Part shown: positions 51,063 through 59,710 of the stretch, piece after piece
How positions within the stretch are numbered: the stretch's first letter is position 1
How the letters are laid out: each line of letters begins with the position of its first letter
Assembly: GCA_039821125.1 (NCBI GenBank)
Contig: JBCBOR010000016.1
Span: 8,384 to 72,383, forward strand
DNA length: 64,000 nt
Direction of reading: 5' to 3'
Source: Thermohalobaculum sp039821125
Lineage (GTDB): Bacteria; Pseudomonadota; Alphaproteobacteria; Rhodobacterales; Rhodobacteraceae
Made by a program: the position numbers and the translations under genes
Notes under the pieces: model-generated
The model's database searches: none
What the model was told of the DNA's origin: nothing
The model's input: only the letters and a program-made list of their open reading frames with translations

Positions 51063-51662
51063 ATGACAAATTTTTCAGTGTCTTACGCCCAAAGCCAGAA
51101 CAGCTATCATGCCGATATCCTGAAACTGCGGGACCATCTGCAACCGCTGCGCGGCGGTATGGTGCAGGTCGATCTCGAGGCCTATGATCAGGCGGACATC
51201 GTCTCGATCATGCTCGATGCCAAGAACATCTATGTCCTGGCCTTCAAGACCGGCAGCGGCACCTGGTATTGCTTTGCCGATGCCACGAACACGCTGCCCG
51301 AATGGAAGCGCCTTCGGGTCGGGGGCACGCATGGCAATCTCGAGACGACCAGCCCCGAGACGATCATCCTGCCCGCGGACCGCTACAAGATCACCGAGGC
51401 GCTGCATACCTATTCGGATGCGCCCGGCACCGGAGACAGCGTGACCGCCGCGCTGCGGTTCGTCGTCGTCAGCATCTCGGAGGCGATCCGGTTCTATCCG
51501 ATCCATGACGCGATCACCGGGCTTTTGTCGACCGATGGCGCGGCGCCGCCGATCTACAAACCCCAACCCGATTTCGAGCGCTACATGCGCAACTGGGAGA
51601 AGCTGTCCCACGACACCGGCCATGCCGATCATGGTGCGGTCGCTCTGCTGCATCGGGGCTAG
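51063..51662 (+). CDS. Ribosome-inactivating protein-like (rRNA N-glycosidase fold) protein
   Basis: This 199-residue protein reads as a ricin/Shiga A-chain-type RIP domain. Landmarks in order are VSIMLDAKNIYVLAF with Tyr57 (ricin Tyr80 position), WYCFADATN, GGTHGNLE (ricin GGNYDRLE; Tyr123 replaced by His90) and RFVVVSISEAIRFYPI with Glu140 and Arg143 (ricin Glu177, Arg180). FERYMRNWEKLS follows with Trp178 (ricin Trp211). RIPs remove one adenine from the sarcin-ricin loop of large rRNA. There is no signal peptide, B chain or adjacent immunity gene. The ATG at 51063 has CGAGAG upstream. It lies between trpS and glpX. Confidence 0.78.
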   Translation: MTNFSVSYAQSQNSYHADILKLRDHLQPLRGGMVQVDLEAYDQADIVSIMLDAKNIYVLAFKTGSGTWYCFADATNTLPEWKRLRVGGTHGNLETTSPETIILPADRYKITEALHTYSDAPGTGDSVTAALRFVVVSISEAIRFYPIHDAITGLLSTDGAAPPIYKPQPDFERYMRNWEKLSHDTGHADHGAVALLHRG

Positions 51663-51827
51663 GGGCAGGGATAGTACGATCAGAGATCTCGGCGCTGTGG
51701 CCAATCTGCGGGCCCATGGGCGACAAAGGCTTGGCATCTCAACGGCGTGCGGCCTATACGGCGCTGGGGAATGAGTAACTCGTAGTTCAAAGAGCCGGGT
51801 CGTAATCCGGAACATGGGGAGGATCGC

Positions 51828-52799
51828 ATGGCAAACGACACCAAAGTCACCTTTCAGGACCGGATGCTCAGCCTCGGGCTCGCCCGCGTGTCCGAGGCCG
51901 CCGCCATCGCAGCCGCCCGGCTGATCGGCCGTGGTGACGAGAAGGCGGCGGACAAGGTGGCCGTCGATGCCATGCGCACGCAGCTCAACATGCTCGACAT
52001 CAAGGGCACCGTCGTGATCGGCGAGGGCGAACGGGACGAAGCGCCCATGCTCTACATCGGCGAGGAAGTCGGCACCGGCGCGGGGATCGAGGTCGATATC
52101 GCGCTCGATCCGCTGGAAGGCACGACCCTGACCGCCAAGGCCATGCCAAATGCGCTGACCGTGGTGGCCATGGGTCCGCGCCATTCGATGCTGCACGCGC
52201 CGGATGTCTACATGGACAAGCTGGCCATCGGGCCGGGCTATGCGGATGGCCTGCTCGATCTCGACATGTCACCCAAGGAGCGGATCGAGGTCTTTGCCAA
52301 GGCCAAGGGCTGCGCGCCGGGCGATGTCACGGTGTGTATCCTGGAACGCCCGCGCCACCGCGACATGATCCACGAAGTGCGCGAGACCGGTGCCTCGATC
52401 CGGCTGATCACCGATGGCGATGTGGCCGGTGTCATGCACTGTGCCGAGCCCGATCATACAGGGATCGACATGTATATGGGCTCGGGCGGGGCGCCCGAGG
52501 GCGTGCTGGCCGCCGCAGCCCTGAAATGCATGGGCGGGCAGATCCAGGGGCAGCTTCTGTTCCGCAACGACGACGAGAAAGGCCGCGCCGCGAAGGCCGG
52601 GATCACGGATCTCGACGCCAAGTACAATCGCGATGACATGTGCCGTGACGACGTCATCTTCGCGGCGACCGGGGTCACCAATGGCTCGATCCTGCGCGGC
52701 GCCCGGCGAATCGGCACCTTCCTCGAGACCGAGACCATTCTGATGCGCTCGCGGACCGGGTCGGTGCGCCGCATCGTCTACCGCACGCAGGACACCTGA
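51828..52799 (+). CDS. glpX: Class II fructose-1,6-bisphosphatase
   Basis: This 323-residue GlpX-type phosphatase of gluconeogenesis has GTVVIGEGERDEAPMLYIGEEVG, DIALDPLEGTTLTA (metal ligands), MYMGSGGAPEGVLAAAALKC and DDVIFAATGVTNGSILRG. GGGGAGG precedes the ATG. It is followed 17 bases later by recJ, an arrangement common in Rhodobacterales. Confidence 0.96.
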   Translation: MANDTKVTFQDRMLSLGLARVSEAAAIAAARLIGRGDEKAADKVAVDAMRTQLNMLDIKGTVVIGEGERDEAPMLYIGEEVGTGAGIEVDIALDPLEGTTLTAKAMPNALTVVAMGPRHSMLHAPDVYMDKLAIGPGYADGLLDLDMSPKERIEVFAKAKGCAPGDVTVCILERPRHRDMIHEVRETGASIRLITDGDVAGVMHCAEPDHTGIDMYMGSGGAPEGVLAAAALKCMGGQIQGQLLFRNDDEKGRAAKAGITDLDAKYNRDDMCRDDVIFAATGVTNGSILRGARRIGTFLETETILMRSRTGSVRRIVYRTQDT

Positions 52800-52816
52800 G
52801 GCGTGACGACCGTCCG

Positions 52817-54577
52817 ATGACCGACGCCTCTTTCCTCGGCGTGGCGCAGTCCGTGACCGGGCGGCGCTGGGTCGGACCGGCGGCGAGCGTCGAGCGCGGC
52901 GGCCTCGCAATTGCTCAGGCGACCGGACTGCCCGAGATCGTCGGGCGCATCCTCGCATCGGCAGGCGTGACCGGGGAGGAGGCGGAGACCTACCTGACAC
53001 CGCGCTTGCGTGATCTGATGCCCGACCCGTCGACCCTGGCGGACATGGATGCCGCTGCCCAGCGCCTTGTGGCCGCGATTGCCCGGCGCCAGCGGATTGC
53101 GGTGTTCGGGGATTACGACGTGGACGGGGCGTGCTCGGTTGCGTTGCTCGCCACGTGGTGCCGGATGCAGGGGGCTGCGATCACGCCATACATCCCCGAC
53201 CGGATCGACGAGGGCTATGGCCCGAACGTTCCGGCGATGGAGGACCTGGCCCGGTCCCATGACCTGATCATCTGCGTGGATTGCGGAACACTCAGTCACG
53301 AGCCGATCGCCGCGGCGCGCGCGACGGGGGCCGAGGTCGCTGTCATTGACCACCACCTGCCGGGGCCGGACCTGCCCGATGCGCTGGTCGTGAACCCGAA
53401 CCGGGCGGATGACGGCTCGGGGCTGGGTCATGTCTGCGCCGCCGGTGTCGTGTTCCTGTTGCTGGTGGCGGCGAACCGCCTGCTGCGGGCCGAGGGGCGG
53501 GACGGGCCTGACCTGATGGCGATGCTGGATCTGGTGGCGCTGGCCACCGTGGCCGATGTCGCGCCCATGCTGGGGCTGAACCGGGCCTTTGTCCGCCAGG
53601 GCCTGAGCGTGCTGGCCCGGCGCCAGCGACCGGGCCTTGTCGCTCTGGCAGATGTCGCGGGGCTGACGGCGCCGCCAACCTCCCGCGATCTCGGGTTTGC
53701 GCTTGGTCCTCGGATCAACGCGGGCGGGCGGATCGGCGCGTCCGGGCTTGGCGCGGATCTCCTCTCGACCGAGGATCCGCATCAGGCCGCGGCCCTGGCC
53801 GAGCGGCTGGACACGCTCAACCGGGAACGCCGCGAGATCGAAAGTGCTGTCACCGAGGCGGCGATCGACCAGATCGAGGCGCGGGGTGAGCCCGGCCCGC
53901 TTGTCTGGGCCGCAGGACCGGGCTGGCACCCCGGCGTGGTCGGCATCGTTGCCAGCCGCCTGAAGGACCGCTTCAATCGCCCCGCGCTGTGCATCGGTCT
54001 CAATGACGAGACCGGACAGGGCTCGGGCCGGTCCGTCCAGGGCATCGACCTTGGTTCGGCGGTCGCCGCGCTCGCCCGCAACGGCGTGCTGATCAAGGGC
54101 GGCGGCCACCGCATGGCCGCAGGCCTGACAGTCGAGCCCGCGCGCGTCGAGGAGGCGATGGCCGCCCTCTCGGACCGGATTTCCGCGCAGGGGATCGAGG
54201 CCACCGGTCCTGCTGACCTGCCGCTGATCGGTGCTATGGCGCCCGGTGGCGCCACGCTGGACTTGCTCGAGAATCTCGAGCAGGCAGGCCCCTACGGTCC
54301 GTCGAACCCGGCGCCGAAAGTCGCGATCTCGCACGCCATCCCAACCGGGGTGCGCATCGTCGGCACAGGGCACGCTCAGGTTCGGCTGACCGCTGGCGGA
54401 GCCCCACCCCTTGGCGCGATCGCGTTTCGCGCCGCGGACAACGGGATCGCCGATGCGCTGACCGCAGCGGCTTCGGCGCGCCAGCCGGTTCATGCCGCGG
54501 GACAGCTGACGCTGGACGATTGGGGCGGGCGGCGGCGTGTGAAACTCCAGATCGACGATGTCGCGATCCCGTCATAA
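52817..54577 (+). CDS. recJ: Single-stranded-DNA-specific exonuclease RecJ
   Basis: This 586-residue 5'-3' ssDNA exonuclease of recombination and repair has the DHH-family motifs VFGDYDVDGACS, ICVDCGT, VAVIDHHLPG and GLGHVCAAGVVF. It also has the DHHA1 motif GGGHRMAAGLTV and a C-terminal OB-type region. Its length is usual. It is the second gene of the glpX-recJ pair. Confidence 0.95.
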   Translation: MTDASFLGVAQSVTGRRWVGPAASVERGGLAIAQATGLPEIVGRILASAGVTGEEAETYLTPRLRDLMPDPSTLADMDAAAQRLVAAIARRQRIAVFGDYDVDGACSVALLATWCRMQGAAITPYIPDRIDEGYGPNVPAMEDLARSHDLIICVDCGTLSHEPIAAARATGAEVAVIDHHLPGPDLPDALVVNPNRADDGSGLGHVCAAGVVFLLLVAANRLLRAEGRDGPDLMAMLDLVALATVADVAPMLGLNRAFVRQGLSVLARRQRPGLVALADVAGLTAPPTSRDLGFALGPRINAGGRIGASGLGADLLSTEDPHQAAALAERLDTLNRERREIESAVTEAAIDQIEARGEPGPLVWAAGPGWHPGVVGIVASRLKDRFNRPALCIGLNDETGQGSGRSVQGIDLGSAVAALARNGVLIKGGGHRMAAGLTVEPARVEEAMAALSDRISAQGIEATGPADLPLIGAMAPGGATLDLLENLEQAGPYGPSNPAPKVAISHAIPTGVRIVGTGHAQVRLTAGGAPPLGAIAFRAADNGIADALTAAASARQPVHAAGQLTLDDWGGRRRVKLQIDDVAIPS

Positions 54578-54646
54578 GCAAAGCGCCGCACGGGCCGAGA
54601 ATCCCGCTTGCCACCCCGCAATGAACCTTATATGAAGCGCTGCGCC

Positions 54647-54722
54647 GCGCCCTTCGTCTAGCGGTCTAGGACGCCGCCCTTTCACGGCGGAAACACGGGT
54701 TCGAGTCCCGTAGGGCGTACCA
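54647..54722 (+). tRNA. tRNA-Glu (UUC)
   Basis: The acceptor GCGCCCT pairs with AGGGCGT, including a terminal G-U. The anticodon stem is CCGCC/GGCGG with loop CTTTCAC, giving anticodon TTC. The T-arm is CGGGTTCGAGTCCCG, and CCA is encoded. It has a full cloverleaf of 76 bases. Confidence 0.97.
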
Positions 54723-54856
54723 TCTTTCAGAAGACTGCCGAGAGATCAGCGGGTTACGGCCATCAGGCGCACCCCGCGCGCCTCTGCGCGCCCTGGCTCA
54801 GATGCGCAATTCCCCTGTTCTGTGACAATCCCCACGCGAGACGCCCGTCATGCGTG

Positions 54857-54862
54857 TATAAT
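54857..54862 (+). promoter_or_regulatory. Consensus -10 box upstream of the fibre gene
   Basis: A perfect TATAAT in a GC-rich setting lies 43 bases before the fibre-gene ATG. No good -35 hexamer is at 16-18 bases. The call rests on the -10 alone. Confidence 0.4.
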
Positions 54863-54904
54863 TTCGCCCTGTTTCAATCGATCGATTTCAAGGGGGGATC
54901 TCAG

Positions 54905-56377
54905 ATGGCTGAGGATTTCGACGGCAATGTCACGGTTTCGCCCAGCGGCACGACGACACCGACCATCACGCTCGAGGGGAATGGCGGCAATGCCCGGCTT
55001 GGCGGCAACGGACAGGATGGCGATGTGGTCCTGTCGGATGGCAGCGGCACCGAGCGGGTTCATCTGAACGCCGACGGACAGCGGATCGAGTTGCACAACA
55101 ATGCGGGCGAGATCATCGGCATGATGGGGGGCGGCGGAAACATCCGCGCCGGCTCGAACGGCGAGAACGGCAATCTGTTCCTCTATCGCGACGAGGCCGG
55201 CAACATTTTCTCGACCAGCGAGTGGTCGGTGCGGCTGGTCGCCGATGACGGGCGGCTCGAGATCAAGAACAGTGATGGCGAGCTTGTCTGCATGCTGGGC
55301 GCTGACGGCAACCTGCGGCTCGGCTCGGGCGACGATGGCGGCGACGTCTATCTCTACCGCAGCTCGGCCGACAGTCTGTTCAACAATGCCGAAGCCACCG
55401 TGCGCCTGAGCGGCAACTCCGGCGACATGACGCTCGGCGGCAGCGGGGTTCACGGCGATGTCAATCTGCGCGACAGCAACGGGCGCACGCGGGTGCGGAT
55501 CAACCCGGGCAACGAGCGGATGGAGGTCCTGAACACCGCCGGCGAGATCGTCGGCATGTTCGGCGCAAGCGGGAACATGCGCCTCGGCTCGAACGGCGAT
55601 GGCGGGGACATCTTCCTCTACCGCAGCAACGCCAGCTCGCTGTTCACCAACGCGGACGCCACTGTGCAGCTGAGCGGCAATGGCGGAGACATGACGCTGG
55701 GCGGCAGCGGTGTGAACGGCGACGTCAACCTGCGCGACAGCAATGGCAACGTCAGGATCCGGATGAACCCCGGCTCCCAGCGGATGGAGGTGCTGAACGC
55801 CTCGGGCGATGTCGTCGGGATGATGGGCGCGAACGGGAACCTGCGTCTTGGCAGCAATGGCAGCGATGGCGACGTGCTGCTCTATGCCAACGGGTCGAAC
55901 AACATCTTCAACGATGGCGATGCGACGATCCACATGAACGGCGACACCGGCGACATCATCCTGCGCAACGCGGACTGTGCCGAGGAGTTCAAGATCGCGG
56001 GCGACATGGCCGCGGAACCGGGCATGGTCATGGTGCTGGACGAGAACGGAGATCTGACCCCCTGCACGAGCGCCTTCGATCGCGGCGCTGTCGGGGTGAT
56101 TTCCGGCGCCGTGCAGTACCGGCCGGGCATCGTGCTCGACCGCCAGCCCGAGGCAACGGACCGCGCGCCGGTCGCTCTGATGGGCAAGGTCTGCGTCTGC
56201 GTCACCGATGCCAATGGTCCGATCCGGATCGGCGATCTTCTGACCACCTCGGACCTGCCAGGACATGCAATGCGGGCGGGCACGGCCGAGGAAAGCTTCG
56301 GCGCCGTGGTTGGCAAGGCGCTCGGCCCTCATGACGAGGGCACAGGGATGATCCCCATGGTCATCGCGCTGCAATAG
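54905..56377 (+). CDS. Repetitive beta-rich fibre protein with a tail-fibre-type C-terminal domain
   Basis: This 490-residue protein is Gly/Asn/Asp-rich, with short repeats such as GNLRLGSNG and GDVNLRDSNG and two near-identical blocks of about 98 residues (about 175-272 and 273-370), as in trimeric beta-helical fibres. The last 130 residues (DCAEEFKIAGDMAAEPGMVM, VGVISGAVQYRPGIVLDRQP, GDLLTTSDLPGHAM, GAVVGKAL) match a domain seen at the ends of tail-fibre-like proteins. There is no signal peptide. A GGGGGGATC ribosome-binding site precedes the ATG. It starts an apparent three-gene operon. Confidence 0.75.
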   Translation: MAEDFDGNVTVSPSGTTTPTITLEGNGGNARLGGNGQDGDVVLSDGSGTERVHLNADGQRIELHNNAGEIIGMMGGGGNIRAGSNGENGNLFLYRDEAGNIFSTSEWSVRLVADDGRLEIKNSDGELVCMLGADGNLRLGSGDDGGDVYLYRSSADSLFNNAEATVRLSGNSGDMTLGGSGVHGDVNLRDSNGRTRVRINPGNERMEVLNTAGEIVGMFGASGNMRLGSNGDGGDIFLYRSNASSLFTNADATVQLSGNGGDMTLGGSGVNGDVNLRDSNGNVRIRMNPGSQRMEVLNASGDVVGMMGANGNLRLGSNGSDGDVLLYANGSNNIFNDGDATIHMNGDTGDIILRNADCAEEFKIAGDMAAEPGMVMVLDENGDLTPCTSAFDRGAVGVISGAVQYRPGIVLDRQPEATDRAPVALMGKVCVCVTDANGPIRIGDLLTTSDLPGHAMRAGTAEESFGAVVGKALGPHDEGTGMIPMVIALQ

Positions 56378-56387
56378 GGAGGGGGCC

Positions 56388-57146
56388 ATGACCGAGAATG
56401 TCAAAGACATCATGGCCTGCATCGGCCGCGATACCTCGCAGGGGCTGTCGGTGCTGCGCCACCTCTTCGGCTTTACCCGGCGCCGGGTGCCCGAAGATCC
56501 GGACACCTCGGTGCGCGCCGAGGTCTCGATGCTGTCCGCGATCCGGGGCGTGAAGAACCGCCACCTCCATCTCGATATCATCGCCGTCGGCTGGTGGAAC
56601 GAGTTCTCGGACCAGGACCGCGAGGACGGGCGCGAATTGCTGGACTATGCGGTCTATCGGACGCGGAACATCTTCGACCAGGTGAACCTTGGCGTGGGAC
56701 GGGTCGATTACTGGGTGATCGACCAGGCGGATGCCGACGGGGCCGACGATATCGACGACCGGGACGAAGCCGAGGATCTGATCGACGACTGGACCGCCGG
56801 ATCGGGCAACGCGCTGGACTGTTTCGTGCCGCGCACGATCTCGGCCAGCTTCATCGGGGTTGCCCCGCCAAAGCATGACGGGGTGATCGCGGCGGCCATC
56901 GACCGTGGCCCCGAGGGCTTCTCACGCACCTTCGCGCACGAGATCGGGCACTTCCTCGGCCTGCCCCACAACCATGGTGGCGGCGAAGACTGCGAGAACT
57001 GCCCGGGCGCTGCGGCTTCGGACAACCTGATGGCGCAGACGCGCTGTGCGACCTGCCAGGGTCAGGGCACGCGGCTTGCTGTCGAGCTGACCGGAGCACA
57101 GGGCACAACAATGCGCGGTCACGATATCGTCCGCGACGGTTGCTGA
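56388..57146 (+). CDS. Metzincin-type zinc metalloprotease
   Basis: This 252-residue protein has the extended zinc-binding motif TFAHEIGHFLGLPHNHGG (H184, E185, H188, H194), i.e. HExxHxxGxxH. A candidate Met-turn follows in ASDNLMAQTRC. Four cysteines near the site (CENC, CATC) may bind metal or form disulfides. No signal or pro-peptide is evident. GGGAGGGGG precedes the ATG, 10 bases after the fibre gene. The target is unknown; the coupling suggests it acts with the fibre protein. Confidence 0.8.
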   Translation: MTENVKDIMACIGRDTSQGLSVLRHLFGFTRRRVPEDPDTSVRAEVSMLSAIRGVKNRHLHLDIIAVGWWNEFSDQDREDGRELLDYAVYRTRNIFDQVNLGVGRVDYWVIDQADADGADDIDDRDEAEDLIDDWTAGSGNALDCFVPRTISASFIGVAPPKHDGVIAAAIDRGPEGFSRTFAHEIGHFLGLPHNHGGGEDCENCPGAAASDNLMAQTRCATCQGQGTRLAVELTGAQGTTMRGHDIVRDGC

Positions 57147-57168
57147 GGGCACGGAAGGAGGCATCGAC

Positions 57169-58197
57169 ATGACTGGATGTGCAGACGAAACCCTTGGCCT
57201 GCCAGACCTGACGCGCGACGCGTTGCTGAAAACGCTGGACGAGCCGGGCGGCGGACCGGATGGCGTCCGTGCCATTCGCGAGATCACGCGCCGACGCCTG
57301 CCGCAGGCCCGCGCGGTGCTGCAGAAGCTTGTCGCCACGACGGACGCCGTGTCACCGGCCAAAGCCGCCGCGATCCGTGCGCTCGGCGCTCAGGCCGACC
57401 CTGAAGCCGAGGCCTTTCTGGTCGAGCGCCTGGCGAGGGCTTCCCCGGCCGAGACCGGACAGATCGCCCGGGCGCTGGCGCGGACCGGGACGCAGCGGGC
57501 GCTCGAGGGTCTGGCGGAGGTCCGCGTCGAGCCCGGCACCACGGCCGGGCGGGCTGTCGCAACAGCGCGCCGGTTCATCGCGTTCCGCAACGGCCAGCGT
57601 GGCGAGGAGATCGACGTCGAGGCCCTTCCCAAACCTCTGCCCCAGCTGCGCGACGGCGTGCAGAAGATCGAACAGCGGATCATCCCGGCCGAGGCGCTCG
57701 AGCGAGAGGCCAAGGAGATCCGCGCCGCTGTGCCCGAACTGGACCTCGCCTCCGACACTGCGCTCGAGCTGACCTGCAAGGGCGGGGTCCAGTGGTTGGT
57801 GCCGCACGCAAAGCTCGCCGATCCCGAAACGATCGCGCAGGCGCGCGAGCGTCCGGGCGTGGCCTTTGCCCTCTTGTCGCGGGATCCTTGCGTAAGCGGA
57901 TTGTTCTTCGACAGCTATGTCCTGTCACAACCGGAGCGTGATGGCAGCATCGGCCTCTACGTGACGCGGCTGTCGGGCGACATCAAGCTGGCGGGGCGGG
58001 CAGATCCGTCGGACCGCGGCGTCGGGTTCCGGCTGGACGCGCTCAACATCCGGCGCAATCCCGGCGCGATCACGATCGCAGGGCGCCTTGGCAGATCAGG
58101 CCAGCTCGAACTGAGCGAAGCGATCAGTGCCGCAGCGCGGGCCGAGGCACAGGTCGCCCGAAGACGCGCCGCATCAGCGGTCGAGGCTCCGATCTAA
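57169..58197 (+). CDS. HEAT-like repeat protein, uncharacterised
   Basis: In this 342-residue protein, the first 150 residues are helical repeats of HEAT type (RAIREITRRRLPQARAVLQK; AAAIRALGAQADPEAEAFLV). The rest is mixed and ends in an Ala/Arg-rich tail. It contains a beta-rich stretch (GSIGLYVTRLSGDIKLAG). No catalytic motif is seen. It is third in the fibre-metzincin operon, 22 bases after the protease, and may be a chaperone, inhibitor or immunity partner. That role is inference. Confidence 0.6.
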   Translation: MTGCADETLGLPDLTRDALLKTLDEPGGGPDGVRAIREITRRRLPQARAVLQKLVATTDAVSPAKAAAIRALGAQADPEAEAFLVERLARASPAETGQIARALARTGTQRALEGLAEVRVEPGTTAGRAVATARRFIAFRNGQRGEEIDVEALPKPLPQLRDGVQKIEQRIIPAEALEREAKEIRAAVPELDLASDTALELTCKGGVQWLVPHAKLADPETIAQARERPGVAFALLSRDPCVSGLFFDSYVLSQPERDGSIGLYVTRLSGDIKLAGRADPSDRGVGFRLDALNIRRNPGAITIAGRLGRSGQLELSEAISAAARAEAQVARRRAASAVEAPI

Positions 58198-58500
58198 GCG
58201 GCTACGCCGCAGCGTCGCGCACAAACCGGCCATCGCCCGCACGGTCGAGAATGCCCGCAGGCGGGCGGGCCGCCGACAGTCCCGGTACGGACAACGACCC
58301 TCGGCCAGCGTGCGATCGACGTTCAGGCGGTGTTCAACGTGACCTGTGTGCACCATCCCGAACGGCAAAGGACCCAGAGACCACGTCATCACCGGCAAAA
58401 CTGTCGGATTTGCCGATGCCTGTCCACACCTTGATGTGGCGGTGCGCGCCCGGTGGCGGGTCTTGCGCGCTGATTGGCCAGGACGGCGACGGGATACCGG
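58198..58500. other. Intergenic region between convergent genes
   Basis: About 300 GC-rich bases between the HEAT-like gene and the convergent outer-membrane-like gene. Only short, unsupported frames are present. No strong terminator, repeat or RNA is recognised. Confidence 0.4.
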
Positions 58501-59244
58501 TCAGAACTCGAGCTCGAGGTTCAGCGACAGGCCGACCGTCGGTGTCTCGTCGGTCAAACCGAAGAAGGTCCCGACGCGCATGCCGACTTCCTGATCCTCC
58601 TCGAGACCGATCTCGAAGGCGACGGCCGGACCGATGAAATGCTCCTGCTCGGACAGCGCAGGTGTGTCATCGAACACCTCCTCGATCTCGCCATGGGCCT
58701 CGAGCCCGATCGCGACATCATCCGTCATCTCGTAGTAGCCACCGAGGGCGTAGGAGAACCCAAGCCCCTCGCCGCCGCCGAGCGGGATTTCGAGGAAGGT
58801 ATTGCTAAGCAGTTCAACGCCGCCAAGCTCCGCCTCAATGGCCGGGCCAAGCGTCAGCGAGACGTCGCTGGACTCTTCAAATTCGAATTCCAACCCGGCG
58901 ATCAGGGCAAGGGCAAAGGTATCGCTGGTCGAAAAGCCCTCCTCGCCGATCAGCGCGATCGTGTTGGTCAGCTCGAGGCCCGAGAAGTCCGCACTCTCGT
59001 CATCCGCGCTTGGGTTTTCCAGCTCGAAGCCGAACTCAAACGCATAGCCATGGACGACACCCCAGCCGACGGTCAGCTCGTGGCTCGAACGGATCTGGTC
59101 CTCGAGGTCCCCAAAGAACACGGTGTTCACGGATTCCAGCGTGACCGCATTTTCTTCGGTGTTGGCTTCCTGGATTTCGAACCCCGCCAAAGCCGGGCCG
59201 GCGATCAGCGCCAGAAGCGCTGCGGTCGCGAGTGTCTTGGTCAT
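58501..59244 (-). CDS. Predicted outer-membrane beta-barrel protein, acidic
   Basis: This 247-residue protein has a signal peptide (MTKTLATAALLALIAGPALA). Its mature part consists of alternating hydrophobic/acidic strands (GYAFEFGFELENP; LALIAGLEFEFEESSD; AVAFEIGLEEDQEVGMRVG) and ends in Phe (LSLNLELEF), as outer-membrane barrels do. It is strikingly rich in Glu and Asp. It is the most downstream gene of the minus-strand set of quinoprotein accessory genes. Transport or structural role unknown. Confidence 0.65.
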   Translation of the reverse strand: MTKTLATAALLALIAGPALAGFEIQEANTEENAVTLESVNTVFFGDLEDQIRSSHELTVGWGVVHGYAFEFGFELENPSADDESADFSGLELTNTIALIGEEGFSTSDTFALALIAGLEFEFEESSDVSLTLGPAIEAELGGVELLSNTFLEIPLGGGEGLGFSYALGGYYEMTDDVAIGLEAHGEIEEVFDDTPALSEQEHFIGPAVAFEIGLEEDQEVGMRVGTFFGLTDETPTVGLSLNLELEF

Positions 59245-59426
59245 GGTATCGTTCTCACCTTGGGCAAATGGCGCGCGCCGGTCGCAGTTATGGTCCGGCC
59301 TGCGCGCAGTGGGCGTGGTGGAGGGATCTCACCCCGGCCCCCATGCCGGGATGATTGCCCTGAGGAGGCGTAGTATGGCGGACCTGCACCCAGCGGCGCA
59401 GGTCCCGGCCGATATGAAAGGCGCGG

Positions 59427-59684
59427 TCACTCCGCCTTCTTGTTGGTCACCTCGAAGTCGGCGTTGAGATCGATGTCGTACTGACCGTCCGAGCAGAAGA
59501 CATCGTCCAGCTCGTAGCCATCGTCTTCCTTCTCGATGTCGTCGGCGTCCATTTCGCACTGCATCTCGGTGAGAAGGGCCATGATCTTCGCCTCTTCCTC
59601 GGCGGTCACTTTGTGATCATCGGCCAGCGGCGCGCTCACGGTCAGGCACAGGGCTGCCCCTGCAATCATCAGGGTCTTCTTCAT
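59427..59684 (-). CDS. Small exported acidic protein, PepSY-like
   Basis: This 85-residue protein has a signal peptide (MKKTLMIAGAALCLTVSAPLA). Its short mature domain (TAEEEAKIMALLTEMQCEMD, then GYELDDVFCSDGQYDIDLN) resembles a single PepSY-type unit with two cysteines. GAGGGAGAG precedes the ATG. It is 26 bases downstream of the cupredoxin-like gene. In this context it may serve a quinoprotein dehydrogenase system; this is inference. Confidence 0.7.
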   Translation of the reverse strand: MKKTLMIAGAALCLTVSAPLADDHKVTAEEEAKIMALLTEMQCEMDADDIEKEDDGYELDDVFCSDGQYDIDLNADFEVTNKKAE

Positions 59685-59710
59685 CGTTTCTCTCCCTCGT
59701 TGTTCAGGTT

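Noticed and set aside
54848..56581. 577-codon minus-strand frame opposite the fibre gene
   Set aside because: Its repeated Val/Ala/His pattern mirrors the codon repeats of the fibre gene on the other strand. No ribosome-binding site or motif supports it.
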